IMG/VR virus record: IMGVR_UViG_3300009175_000922
Location: 1-21,218 of that record
DNA: 21,218 nucleotides
Origin: a virus
Reading direction: 5' to 3' (one strand)
Positions 7,502 to 15,885 of the stretch are shown piece after piece. The notes beneath the pieces are model-generated. The model ran no database searches. It had not been told where the DNA came from and was given only the letters and a program-made list of their open reading frames with translations. The number at the start of each line of letters is the position of its first letter. The first letter of the stretch is position 1. Both the position numbers and the translations under genes were made by a program.

Positions 7502-8827
7502 TCAGTCACTTTCGTCATATAAATCTCGTTCATCTCCTCCAGCCTTAATATATTTTTCAAGAGCACCTCTGTATATTTTCTTTAATGTTGTTAAAATATT
7601 GGCACTTTTAATAGTAGAATCCTCTGTCATTTTAGATTCATGATCTGCAAGCATTTCTTTTTTCTGTTTAGCGTCTTTTCTTAAGCCTTCCAGTGATAAT
7701 AAGTCTTTACCATAAAATGCTTCTTCAAGGTTTTCTATCGTATTATAAGTCACTAAACCAGGAGCAACCACTGTGGCGGCAATATGCCCGCCAAGTACAA
7801 CCATTTCATCCTCATTTAGACACCCGGCACCAGTATTTGTATTCGATAAAATTTGGCTAACCGGGGCATGCACGCCAAGAACAATATCCTGCCCTTGATC
7901 GCCATGAAAATCTGTTGCAACCTTAAGACTATGAGCGAATGAAGACAATGGTCTTAAGAGGACATCTTCTTGCTGCGGAACATTTTTTTCTCTACTACCT
8001 TCTAACCCCATCCCGCGATATAAAATAACTTCCTTAATTTTATGCTCTTTAAACCATGCCTGAGTCTCGTCATATTGAGCACGAACGAATGCTTTTAGTG
8101 TTTCCCCGTTCTCTTTATAAATAGCCTCAGCTTGTATAAAACTTACCGCATTAGTAACATCATCCTGAGATAAATTATTTTTTATCGCGTGAAAAGTTTG
8201 TACTTCCCGTTGAGCAAGTTCTTGTGCTTGATCCCGCAAATCATTTAATTCTTCAATTTGGGTTGATGATGTTATTCTCTGTTCTAATAACATTGTTTCA
8301 AGAGTCGTAATCCTTGCTTTTATTTTAGAATGAGCAATGAATGCTTCTTTATACCCGGAAGCGGCTAACATTTCTAACTGAGCTAAATGGCGCTTAGCTA
8401 ATCCTGCATTCCTATCAATTTGTTGCCATTCCTCTTCTCCCATAGAAGGAGCAGTTACAGCATCATTTCTGGCTTTATCAGTTCTTTCTACTTCAGCTTT
8501 TGCAGTAACAATAGTTGCTGGCCGAAAGTCACCAGGGAATGCTGCCGAAGAAGCAAGATTGAATTCATCATGAGTAGCAAGCTGAATCGCAATAGACAGC
8601 GGAGCTTTGCCGCTTGTTATTGCCCATTGTTTCACCCCATCTGAGACAGCCTTTTCAGATTTAGCCGTCGCGGTTTTAGCAAGAAGTTTTTCTGCTTTTT
8701 CTTTAGCCTCATATTGAGCAGTTCTTGCGTCTTCATATGCGTCTACATCTGCTTTTTGTGCTTCTGAAATAGCAGTCCGCAATCTATACCCTTCTTCTTC
8801 TTCATAAGCGATTGCTTCATCCCACCC
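7502..8827 (-). CDS. ADP-ribosyltransferase segment, expressed as -1 frameshift extension of the MuF protein
   Basis: About 441 aa in the -1 frame relative to the upstream gene. The first half is coiled-coil-like (Ala/Glu/Lys/Gln-rich). The second half carries the R-S-E signature of arginine-type mono-ADP-ribosyltransferases: YRGM with Arg at fused residue about 1710, PLSSFAHS with the Ser pair at about 1734-1735, and LNEDEMVVLGG with ExE at about 1778-1780. Coding-like sequence (WDEAIAYEEEEGYRL) extends upstream to 8824, right to the slip site, so a separate start at TTG 8782 is less likely, although a purine-rich stretch does precede it. Such enzymes modify host proteins; T4 Alt is a precedent for injection with the genome. 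Stop is TGA. Confidence 0.8.
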   Translation of the reverse strand, partial: GWDEAIAYEEEEGYRLRTAISEAQKADVDAYEDARTAQYEAKEKAEKLLAKTATAKSEKAVSDGVKQWAITSGKAPLSIAIQLATHDEFNLASSAAFPGDFRPATIVTAKAEVERTDKARNDAVTAPSMGEEEWQQIDRNAGLAKRHLAQLEMLAASGYKEAFIAHSKIKARITTLETMLLEQRITSSTQIEELNDLRDQAQELAQREVQTFHAIKNNLSQDDVTNAVSFIQAEAIYKENGETLKAFVRAQYDETQAWFKEHKIKEVILYRGMGLEGSREKNVPQQEDVLLRPLSSFAHSLKVATDFHGDQGQDIVLGVHAPVSQILSNTNTGAGCLNEDEMVVLGGHIAATVVAPGLVTYNTIENLEEAFYGKDLLSLEGLRKDAKQKKEMLADHESKMTEDSTIKSANILTTLKKIYRGALEKYIKAGGDERDLYDESD

Positions 8828-11800
8828 TTTTTAGCTGCCAATGTATCCTCAACTAATTGGGCATACTCAGGAGCTCCATCAGTTTTTGCTTTATACATTG
8901 CTGATCGCATCCATTCAAATTTTTCCTTAAATTTAGCTGCCACTTTTTGAGCAGATTCAAATTCTGATATAGCTTTTCTTTTTATCTCTCTCGCCTGGAT
9001 AACTTCAGGGTAATCAACGGGGGATATATCCGCAATCTTTTTTGCTTCCCTATATTGAATTTCTATAGCTTCACTCTCTGCGTCAATTCCGGCATACTCC
9101 CGCCATGCAGAATTTTTAATAAGTTTTTGCGAAAGGGTTCGCATAATGTGTGCTTTGCACTCTTTATCATTTGCACCACCCGGCCCTGCCCGCAATAATT
9201 CGTATAACTTTTTATCTTGCTTTTCCGCTTCTTTTTTAGTTATTGATCCTGGAATAAGCGGAGTAACACCTTTAGGAGCAGGCATCGATTTTTGCATTAC
9301 TTCATCTGGCAATACAATATCTACCGTTCTTTCTACTTTCTTTCGTCGTTGTAATGGTTCTGCTAACCATTTTTTTACCTTTTCAGTATAATGCGCTGTC
9401 AAACATGCGACACCTTTAGGAGAATTTTTCAATGCGCAGAATGCTTCGGCAAACGCTTCATCAGCATTTGATGCGGCATATTCTGAAAGAGTCTTAATAT
9501 CCTGAACATCCTCATTACCGAATAACGGTTGATCATATGGCTTAATTCCTCCAGGGATAGGAATATCGTTATACGCTTTCGCAATAACATGGCCAAATTC
9601 ATGGTCAAAAATACTTGTAAAAGTATCACACCCTTCCGGGTGAAAACCTACAGCAACAGACCTGGCCAATTCTTCATGGAATTTTTGTGGGTCTTTATAC
9701 CATTCCGAGGACAATCGCAGCAACGTCCCTTTACCGGGTTGCGTTATCGCTGAAGCAAACGCATAGGGGTCTATATCCGGCATGATCCCAGAAAATTCCT
9801 GTTCTGCCGCAGGGTACTGTTTGAACATTTCCTCCATTCTTTCGACAGTCGGCCCAACAGTATCAATGTGCATTTCCCATCGGCCCTTGCCAAAATCAAA
9901 AGTTTTGTCTGGCCATTTTTTCTGGCAGTATTGTTGAGCATCAGCAAGAGATTTGAATTTCCCTTCATACTTCGGGTATACTCCAGCAGGAGTAAAAGCG
10001 GCAGTCACTGCTGGGGTCGTCGCCGTGATAATAGGAATTCGACCAATTGTTTTTGTATTAAATTCCTGTACTTTTGCTCCTGGTGTTTCATAATATTCAA
10101 CAAGAGTAAATTCACTTTCCTTAGATATATTAACTAAGGCATCTAATTGTGCATGAGTAATCGGACCAGAAATTTGAACAGCTGTATAATCAGGTTGACT
10201 GTTCTTCACAGTTGTAGCAATCCGGATTGTGCCAGACTTATGCAAAAATCCGTCAAGATTTATTCCAATAGATTCATTAATATTATCTGATATGTCCGAT
10301 GCAATATCCCAATGTCCATCTTGAAGAGGTTTTGTCACTGTCCCGTCTGGATACATAAAATGGCTTGTCGGTTCATTACCGCTATAGTCAATATAGTCAA
10401 CAGAACCTAATTGCTTTTTCATTTCCTGAACATATTTATTCTGCATTGCAGGCATATCCGGAAGCGACATTGCTCCAAACCGTACCCGCCTTTTTTGTTC
10501 TGTTGGCGTCACCGGTGGAACAAGCCGAATATATTCGCTTGATTTCATAAATTGAGCAGTTTGACGAGACATCGCTGCGGCATACGTAAGTTTGGGGTCT
10601 TGAAGCATTGCTTCTACTGCATGATTTCGTCGCTTTTCAATTCCAGCATATCGATACCTTGGCCCACGAAGATCTTCTGATGCAACATCAGGATTAGCAT
10701 TCCGCCAAGTTCTCACTTGATCCCGACTGGTAAATCCTCTTCGCGACATTTTATAATCGGAGTTATTAGATTCTTTGAATTGACGGAGCATCTCCCGCTT
10801 ATCTCCTTGCAGGAATGCTTTCGGTGGTAACAAATCTTCTTTTTTATCAGGAAACATTTCCGGTACTAAAGAGTGTAAACAATTAGGGTGTAACGGGAAA
10901 CGATATTTCCCTAATGGCGGATATCCTTGTTTCTCCCCTTCTTCGTCTAAAGCAAAACATTTTCCTTCAAGCGGTCGGCAAATATAGCACAAAGAACCTT
11001 GTTTACTCACTGAGGCAACATGAACACCCATATCAATAAAATTTTGCTGAGCTCCAACGGCGTATGCTGCCATTGTTCCTGTACGAGCGGCCATCTGCCC
11101 ATAAGCCTGTAAACTATGGATAGATCCATCCGAATAGCGCACGCCAGTTGTTTGTACAATTCCGTCCGCAAGATCTTGAATAGCTCTGCCATTTCTGATT
11201 TGATTGATCGTTCCATTTCGGATAGCTGATCCAATTGCGTATGCAGACTTGCCAAGTCCAAATCCTTCGGCTAATTCCCCAGAAGCAAGCGTCCGAAGAT
11301 AATCATGTTGTTGCCGCAGGATATTCGATATCATTCCATCACGTTTACCAGCAACTTCTGATGCTAATAATTTTAATAATTCTGTAGGAATAGTATTAAA
11401 AGATTGTTGTTCAAACGATGAAATGCCCGTCGCTAATAATTCATCAGCGGCATATTGCTGACCTTGATGAAAACTTGCTCGAATAACATGCTCATCCCAA
11501 GTATCAGCCGCTCCCCGCAGTCTGCCAATCTCATTTTCCACTTGCCGCAGTCTATCCTGAGCAAGCGCATATTCATGAGGAGAAGTTGCCAATAATGACG
11601 CGGTCAGTTGTTCAGTTAATTGCGCCTCGATGCGTTGATACCAATCCAAAAGTTGTTGTGTTTCTGGGTCAACAGGAGGAGGGGATGCTGGCTTAATAAC
11701 CTCAGGTTTCGGCTTTGGAAGAATATTTTCCGTATTCGTAGAAGGTTCGGATGCCCTTTTTTCTTTCTCCGGCAGAACAGCTTTTTGTGCAGCTTTTGCG

Positions 11801-13143
11801 GCTTTTTCTGCATTCTTTTTCTGCAAGTTTTCTGACCACCGTGCCAAGTCTGTAACATACGGAGTATAACGTGCAACGTCAGAGGCAGTTGGAGTATTTA
11901 AAACGACAAAAGATTCAGCGAACGCTTCACGATAATTTGTCATAGCATATTGCGAAATTCTTGAAATATCCGGATGGTTTGCGAAAAACTTCTCTTTGTT
12001 TCCTGACTCCGGAGGGATAAGATTATATGCTTCTTGAACACTATGCCCAAATTCATGGGTTAATATCGCGGCAATTGTTCCACATCCCTTCGGCCCAAAT
12101 CCTATATTCGAGTCTTCAGTAAGTACCTTATTAAATAATTTAGGGTTACCATAATATTTAGGGTTCAAGAGTAAGGCTGACTCGCCAGAAGCTTGCGCAT
12201 AAATATCCGCCGGCATTTTCTCTACACTAATCCGTTGTAATGACTTAGCGACTTTTGGATACTTTTGAGCAAGAATATGGAATTGTTCAATCGTAGGATT
12301 TAAACAATCAACATGCGCTTCCGAGAAACCAGTACAAATAATCTTTGGATAATGTTGCTTCATCCAGGCTTGCGCTTCTTTGATTGTTGCGAACTTTCCA
12401 GGTTGTAGGCCTTCCTCTGTTCCCTCCACATTCTTTACCACGTTAAGCTGGTCAACTTGAACTGGCTTATTGTAGAGGTTAGGTAGTCCCATTTCATTTG
12501 CGAGCTTTTCTGTTTCAGCTCCAGATAATGGGTCACGTTTTTTGACAACATTCAAGAGTGTCTGTTGCTGTTCAATATATCGTGTCTTTAGACAACCAGC
12601 CCCTGGAGGCGCATGGTGTATTGCAGCGAAACCTTCAGCGAATGCTTCATTAGGGTTTGTTTGAGAATAATGAGACAATGACGATGAGCCATACATTTTA
12701 TCAGCGAATGCTCCTGCTAAAGCAGATCCTTCTCCAAGATTTGCATCCGGAGTCCGCATATAAGTTTCAACCGCATGGCCGAATTCATGAGAAAATACGC
12801 TTGCAAATGTATTACACCCTTCTGGGTGAAAATCCTCCGCAGCATCTTCTTGCAAGCATTGCTTAAATAACTCCGCATTTGAAAAGTATTTTTCATTCAA
12901 ATGAATAGCATTCCCGGCATCATTTATTGAAGCATAACCCCCTTCACATTCACCATGCAACCCACGGCCGATCAATTTCATTTGATTCATAACTCCAGGA
13001 TATTCAATAGCTAACTTATTGATTTGTGGGATTAATTGATCGAGTACTTCAAGCGACATTCCGCCAAAGTCAAAATGCACTGTAGGATATTTCCCTTCGC
13101 AGTACTTAATCGCCTGAAGTTGATTTTCAAAATGTATTGACAT
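8743..13143 (-). CDS. Polyvalent MuF/SPP1 gp7-like minor capsid protein with three metallopeptidase-like repeats
   Basis: 1466 aa in the zero frame. Three homologous units each have an N-terminal part (AxxYCxxKYPxxxFDFG-like), the zinc motif HEFGH (H119, H363, H1181) and a downstream EAFAE (166-170, 406-410, 1229-1233) giving the third ligand, as in anthrax lethal factor/M34-type zincins. Between units 2 and 3 (about 500-780) lies a minor-capsid region with TGVRYSDGSIHSLQAYGQMA and a Cys/His cluster (C719, C722, C729, H752, C755, H757), typical of portal-associated MuF/SPP1 gp7 proteins. Residues about 880-1040 are unassigned. The last 25 zero-frame residues (MKKKKGIDCG...) look non-native, supporting a -1 shift at 8827-8832. 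AAGG seven bases before ATG. Likely a virion protein and possibly an injected effector. Confidence 0.87.
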   Translation of the reverse strand: MSIHFENQLQAIKYCEGKYPTVHFDFGGMSLEVLDQLIPQINKLAIEYPGVMNQMKLIGRGLHGECEGGYASINDAGNAIHLNEKYFSNAELFKQCLQEDAAEDFHPEGCNTFASVFSHEFGHAVETYMRTPDANLGEGSALAGAFADKMYGSSSLSHYSQTNPNEAFAEGFAAIHHAPPGAGCLKTRYIEQQQTLLNVVKKRDPLSGAETEKLANEMGLPNLYNKPVQVDQLNVVKNVEGTEEGLQPGKFATIKEAQAWMKQHYPKIICTGFSEAHVDCLNPTIEQFHILAQKYPKVAKSLQRISVEKMPADIYAQASGESALLLNPKYYGNPKLFNKVLTEDSNIGFGPKGCGTIAAILTHEFGHSVQEAYNLIPPESGNKEKFFANHPDISRISQYAMTNYREAFAESFVVLNTPTASDVARYTPYVTDLARWSENLQKKNAEKAAKAAQKAVLPEKEKRASEPSTNTENILPKPKPEVIKPASPPPVDPETQQLLDWYQRIEAQLTEQLTASLLATSPHEYALAQDRLRQVENEIGRLRGAADTWDEHVIRASFHQGQQYAADELLATGISSFEQQSFNTIPTELLKLLASEVAGKRDGMISNILRQQHDYLRTLASGELAEGFGLGKSAYAIGSAIRNGTINQIRNGRAIQDLADGIVQTTGVRYSDGSIHSLQAYGQMAARTGTMAAYAVGAQQNFIDMGVHVASVSKQGSLCYICRPLEGKCFALDEEGEKQGYPPLGKYRFPLHPNCLHSLVPEMFPDKKEDLLPPKAFLQGDKREMLRQFKESNNSDYKMSRRGFTSRDQVRTWRNANPDVASEDLRGPRYRYAGIEKRRNHAVEAMLQDPKLTYAAAMSRQTAQFMKSSEYIRLVPPVTPTEQKRRVRFGAMSLPDMPAMQNKYVQEMKKQLGSVDYIDYSGNEPTSHFMYPDGTVTKPLQDGHWDIASDISDNINESIGINLDGFLHKSGTIRIATTVKNSQPDYTAVQISGPITHAQLDALVNISKESEFTLVEYYETPGAKVQEFNTKTIGRIPIITATTPAVTAAFTPAGVYPKYEGKFKSLADAQQYCQKKWPDKTFDFGKGRWEMHIDTVGPTVERMEEMFKQYPAAEQEFSGIMPDIDPYAFASAITQPGKGTLLRLSSEWYKDPQKFHEELARSVAVGFHPEGCDTFTSIFDHEFGHVIAKAYNDIPIPGGIKPYDQPLFGNEDVQDIKTLSEYAASNADEAFAEAFCALKNSPKGVACLTAHYTEKVKKWLAEPLQRRKKVERTVDIVLPDEVMQKSMPAPKGVTPLIPGSITKKEAEKQDKKLYELLRAGPGGANDKECKAHIMRTLSQKLIKNSAWREYAGIDAESEAIEIQYREAKKIADISPVDYPEVIQAREIKRKAISEFESAQKVAAKFKEKFEWMRSAMYKAKTDGAPEYAQLVEDTLAAKKGGMKQSLMKKKKGIDCGLLFQKHKKQM
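8825..8833 (-). other. Candidate -1 ribosomal frameshift site
   Basis: The zero frame reads GCT AAA AAG GGT GGG. A -1 slip on AAA AAG gives GGG TGG GAT GAA, entering the ADP-ribosyltransferase frame immediately after a TAA that closes that frame upstream. T AAA AAG resembles the efficient A AAA AAG site but lacks the first A. A Shine-Dalgarno-like GAGG lies 14 bases upstream, similar in kind to the dnaX stimulator. A true indel or assembly error in the A5 run is the alternative. Confidence 0.6.
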
Positions 13144-13175
13144 TAATTTACCTTATGATAAAGGAAAGTTATAAT

Positions 13176-13212
13176 AAAAAAGACTGGCAGCGGAGAAGGC
13201 ACGCCGCCAGTC
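13176..13212 (-). terminator. Intrinsic terminator after the 56-aa gene
   Basis: GACTGGCGGCG pairs with CGCTGCCAGTC in an 11-bp stem (one G-U) with a 9-base loop, followed by six T residues. It lies after the 56-aa gene stop and 33 bases before the polyvalent gene. It should end or attenuate the portal transcript before the polyvalent gene. Confidence 0.88.
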
Positions 13213-13251
13213 ACCGCCAATTCCTTTGGCAGTCTAAATTATTCCAAGAGT

Positions 13252-13422
13252 TTATTCCGTTTCAGTCTTCCGATTATTTTGCTCTTCCCGACTCATTGCT
13301 AATTCGGGACCGCCTACCACTCTCACTCCACCATTCCCAGCATGCGGCACCTTCATCGGGTCATTAGCGTATGCCGGAATTTCACGGCCCTTCGGTGTGC
13401 CGAAGACATCCTTCTTACTCAT
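13252..13422 (-). CDS. 56-aa basic/polar protein of unknown function
   Basis: ATG 13422 to TAA 13252, MSKKDVFGTPKGREIPAYAN at the start, then NDPMKVPHAGNGGVRVVGGPE and a polar tail REEQNNRKTETE. AAGGAGTATGTT before the ATG is a strong ribosome site. It has no obvious secondary structure bias and lies between portal and terminator, which makes it the last gene of that transcription unit. Small proteins at this spot often accompany the portal, but I do not recognise this one. Confidence 0.68.
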   Translation of the reverse strand: MSKKDVFGTPKGREIPAYANDPMKVPHAGNGGVRVVGGPELAMSREEQNNRKTETE

Positions 13423-13481
13423 AACATACTCCTTATTAGATTAGACAGTTTGTTATTATCGACCACTTTCAATTATTGCAA

Positions 13482-15062
13482 TTATCCCCCTTTTTCTAAT
13501 TTAATTTCAGGGATAACTTCAGGAACAACTTCAGGCTTAATCTTTGACGGCAAATTCCCTAAATCCGGTTTTTCTACTCCTGCAGTTGCAATTGCGGAAG
13601 CTTCATCAAGTTCATCGTTTAATTGCTTCAATTCCGAGTCAACTTGATCTGGGGACCAGGTCGGGTTTGATATTGTTACCGCAGTTTTACGGCTTACCCA
13701 TTTTTGGAACCCTTGACCGATGCGGGTAGTCAGGGTATCAGGATCTTCGGGAATGACCGTTGGCCACATAATGGCAATATCATTAATAGAATCGCCATAT
13801 TTACCTTTTCCTAAAGACTGGTCAATTTGTGGGACAGCTCGCATCATCCACTCGAATACTGGGTCCCAATGTAAACGACGCATTTCAATTGCAGAAGTTG
13901 GCTTAATTAATCCTAGCATGCGAGCATATCCGGATTCACCACCGCCGCCAACTGCTTTCCCATCAATTGCTGGCGATAACCCGCTTAAGGCATAAAATGC
14001 TGCGTCATTCAATTCCCACTGTTTTGCCGACTCGTTTAAATTACCAGTCCAGTTATTAAAATTAATAGGAATAGTATTTTTAGGGTCTTCTCCAGGGTCG
14101 CTCATTGTCACCCAGATTTTGCCCAAGTCTAAAGTCCCATCCGGATTCAAACAATGAGCAGGTACATTTAAAGCAGGCATTTCATTAATCACAATAGCAA
14201 TATCCCGTTGTGTTGCTAACCGTGCCATACTTTTTTGTAGGCTGATGAGCGATTCTGTATAATCAGTTGTCCCTAACCCTTCGCCGGTATTTTCAACAGG
14301 ACATCCAGGTAAACAATCCATGTTCATCACGGCTTTATCTTTTGGAGTATTGTTAGGGTAGATAATATTAAGCGGTATATTTTCGTCTAAATTCACTCCG
14401 CCTAACTGGCTTGAAGGATCTTTTTCCGCGGCGAGGTTCCAAGGGTCAGTAAAGCTGCCAACACTTCCCATTGTAGACGAAACAAGATATGCTGAATTCG
14501 TCACCATAACTTGTTTCTTTTGCGGATCTAATTCAAATCGTTCACCGACTTTTACGCGAACATTTTCCCGCCCTTTATATTTAGCCAGCATTTCTTCTTT
14601 ATAAAAAGTCACGGCCCACGGAGTGTGTCCTTCTAATTCCCACCAGGCAAATTCACCGATATTCTCCCCCCAACGACGAAGAATAGGCATACCTAATCGT
14701 TGGGACCAAGTGAGATATAAAGAAGCATAACCAGCATAACTTACGGCGTTTTGTGTATTTGCTGTGAGAGTACGAATAGCCGCATCTTTCAATATTGATT
14801 GTACATCATCTTGGCGATTTTTTTCTTCAGCTTTAATATAAGGGAATTGCCGCCAGCACATAGAAGTTAATGTATTTGTTAAGCGATCGCCCAGCCAGTT
14901 GTGTGTAACATAAATTGGAAGTTTCCATCCACCTTCGCGGTCATATAAGACGATACAATGCTTACCTTCATACAATGTCCTCATTTGTATGATTCTGCGG
15001 TATTCATCAGAATGCTTCTGCGTCCAGAATTTCTTTTTCTCATCTTCAGTAGGAATTGCCAA
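13482..15062 (-). CDS. Portal protein (SPP1 gp6-like)
   Basis: 526 aa, typical for portal proteins. The N-terminal half includes RMRTLYEGKH-like and WLGDRLTNTLTSMCWRQFP segments; the central part includes NIIYPNNTPKD and SLQKSMARLATQRD; the C-terminal part ends in a charged, Pro-rich tail. The overall organisation, length and place between terminase and MuF-like protein fit a dodecameric portal ring. The start codon is TTG at 15062, chosen because GGAGGGAATAAG precedes it directly and the upstream gene ends one base earlier. The TTG start is unusual among its ATG neighbours and may tune expression. Specific family assignment is from general pattern, not a search. Confidence 0.86.
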   Translation of the reverse strand: MAIPTEDEKKKFWTQKHSDEYRRIIQMRTLYEGKHCIVLYDREGGWKLPIYVTHNWLGDRLTNTLTSMCWRQFPYIKAEEKNRQDDVQSILKDAAIRTLTANTQNAVSYAGYASLYLTWSQRLGMPILRRWGENIGEFAWWELEGHTPWAVTFYKEEMLAKYKGRENVRVKVGERFELDPQKKQVMVTNSAYLVSSTMGSVGSFTDPWNLAAEKDPSSQLGGVNLDENIPLNIIYPNNTPKDKAVMNMDCLPGCPVENTGEGLGTTDYTESLISLQKSMARLATQRDIAIVINEMPALNVPAHCLNPDGTLDLGKIWVTMSDPGEDPKNTIPINFNNWTGNLNESAKQWELNDAAFYALSGLSPAIDGKAVGGGGESGYARMLGLIKPTSAIEMRRLHWDPVFEWMMRAVPQIDQSLGKGKYGDSINDIAIMWPTVIPEDPDTLTTRIGQGFQKWVSRKTAVTISNPTWSPDQVDSELKQLNDELDEASAIATAGVEKPDLGNLPSKIKPEVVPEVIPEIKLEKGG

Positions 15063-15063
15063 C

Positions 15064-15504
15064 TTATTCCCTCCACACCAACTTCTCGCATTCTAATACT
15101 GATGTTGCTGCCGAACGACCGGTTGTTCGTTCGCCTTCTGTAATCATACAATCAAAAAATTCTCCTGGTCTATGATTATTGCAATGATAGCACATGGAGT
15201 CAATAGCGTCGAGCTGTTCAAGAGATAAATTCCGAGTACGATCATTCGCTAATAACCGAAGCACTTTTACATATTCAATACTCCACCGTGGGTCGGTTTC
15301 AGGAATATCGCAGACAACTCCTTGAAAAAGTGCCGCGATCGCAGTCCATTTTAGACTGAGCAAATTGAAATCTTTCGTCAATTGTTTAATGCTTACTTCC
15401 GCGTCAAAAGAAGCAGAAACAAGTCCATTATTCGCCTGGCAATATGCGGCAAATTTTGTTTGTTCTGATGGAGTCATTGAATCAGTTAATGATGGAGCTT
15501 CCAT
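15064..15504 (-). CDS. Unknown protein with a Cys/His cluster between terminase and portal
   Basis: A 146-aa protein, largely helical in the first 100 residues, with CYHCNNHRPGEFFDC at about 105-119. C105, C108 and C119, with H107 or H111, could bind zinc. It is not recognised as a known family. It starts two bases after the stop of the small paralog (15508-15795) and ends in the portal's ribosome site (GGAGGGAATAA), so it is coupled to portal translation. A portal-assembly or packaging accessory role is possible by position only. Confidence 0.68.
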   Translation of the reverse strand: MEAPSLTDSMTPSEQTKFAAYCQANNGLVSASFDAEVSIKQLTKDFNLLSLKWTAIAALFQGVVCDIPETDPRWSIEYVKVLRLLANDRTRNLSLEQLDAIDSMCYHCNNHRPGEFFDCMITEGERTTGRSAATSVLECEKLVWRE

Positions 15505-15507
15505 TTG

Positions 15508-15795
15508 TTACCTTTTAATAGAATCAAGTACTTTCTTGGCTGCAGTGGCTTTGCCCAGTGCCATGGTGAGACCTAAATCATGGGATCGCCCCATCCCAGA
15601 TTTCGCTTCACGGATTTTATCCTTAGCATGAGCAATTTTGCCGGCAGATCCAGAACCCTTCAGATTTTGAAGTTCAGTTGTCCAGTCGTCAACCTCTGCC
15701 TGTAATTCTTTTTGCAATTCTGCATAGCCTTTTTCCGCACTAATAAGTTCCGCTTTCGCTTCATCATAAGCTTTCTGAGCTTCTGCTTTCGTCAT
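15508..15795 (-). CDS. Small helical paralog family protein (95 aa, longest copy)
   Basis: MTKAEAQKAYDEAKAEL at the start and TAAKKVLDSIKR at the end are the family's two conserved ends. The middle is a long Glu/Gln/Lys-rich stretch with heptad-like spacing. It is the first gene after the promoter at 15830-15857 and has AAGAAGTAAATC before ATG. Its leader and first codons match those of the copy at 17454-17642 over 46 bases with six differences, indicating duplication. Function unknown. Confidence 0.75.
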   Translation of the reverse strand: MTKAEAQKAYDEAKAELISAEKGYAELQKELQAEVDDWTTELQNLKGSGSAGKIAHAKDKIREAKSGMGRSHDLGLTMALGKATAAKKVLDSIKR

Positions 15796-15829
15796 GATTT
15801 ACTTCTTTATATTTCAGGGACTTCTGTAT

Positions 15830-15857
15830 ATTATACCATATCCTGATAAAATACAAA
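15830..15857 (-). promoter_or_regulatory. Extended -10 promoter for the portal block
   Basis: TATAAT at 15835-15830 preceded by ATGG gives an extended -10, with the same 13-base TGGTATAATATAC as the capsid promoter. The -35 is weak (TTTGTA at spacing 16, or TTGTAT at 15). It lies between terminase and the 95-aa gene. Confidence 0.58.
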
Positions 15858-15885
15858 CCTATATTATCACCGTTAATATAGACAA

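Noticed and set aside
8743-8782. Independent ADP-ribosyltransferase gene starting at TTG 8782
   Set aside because: Coding-like sequence in that frame runs upstream to the slip site. A purine-rich stretch before the TTG keeps internal initiation possible but less likely.
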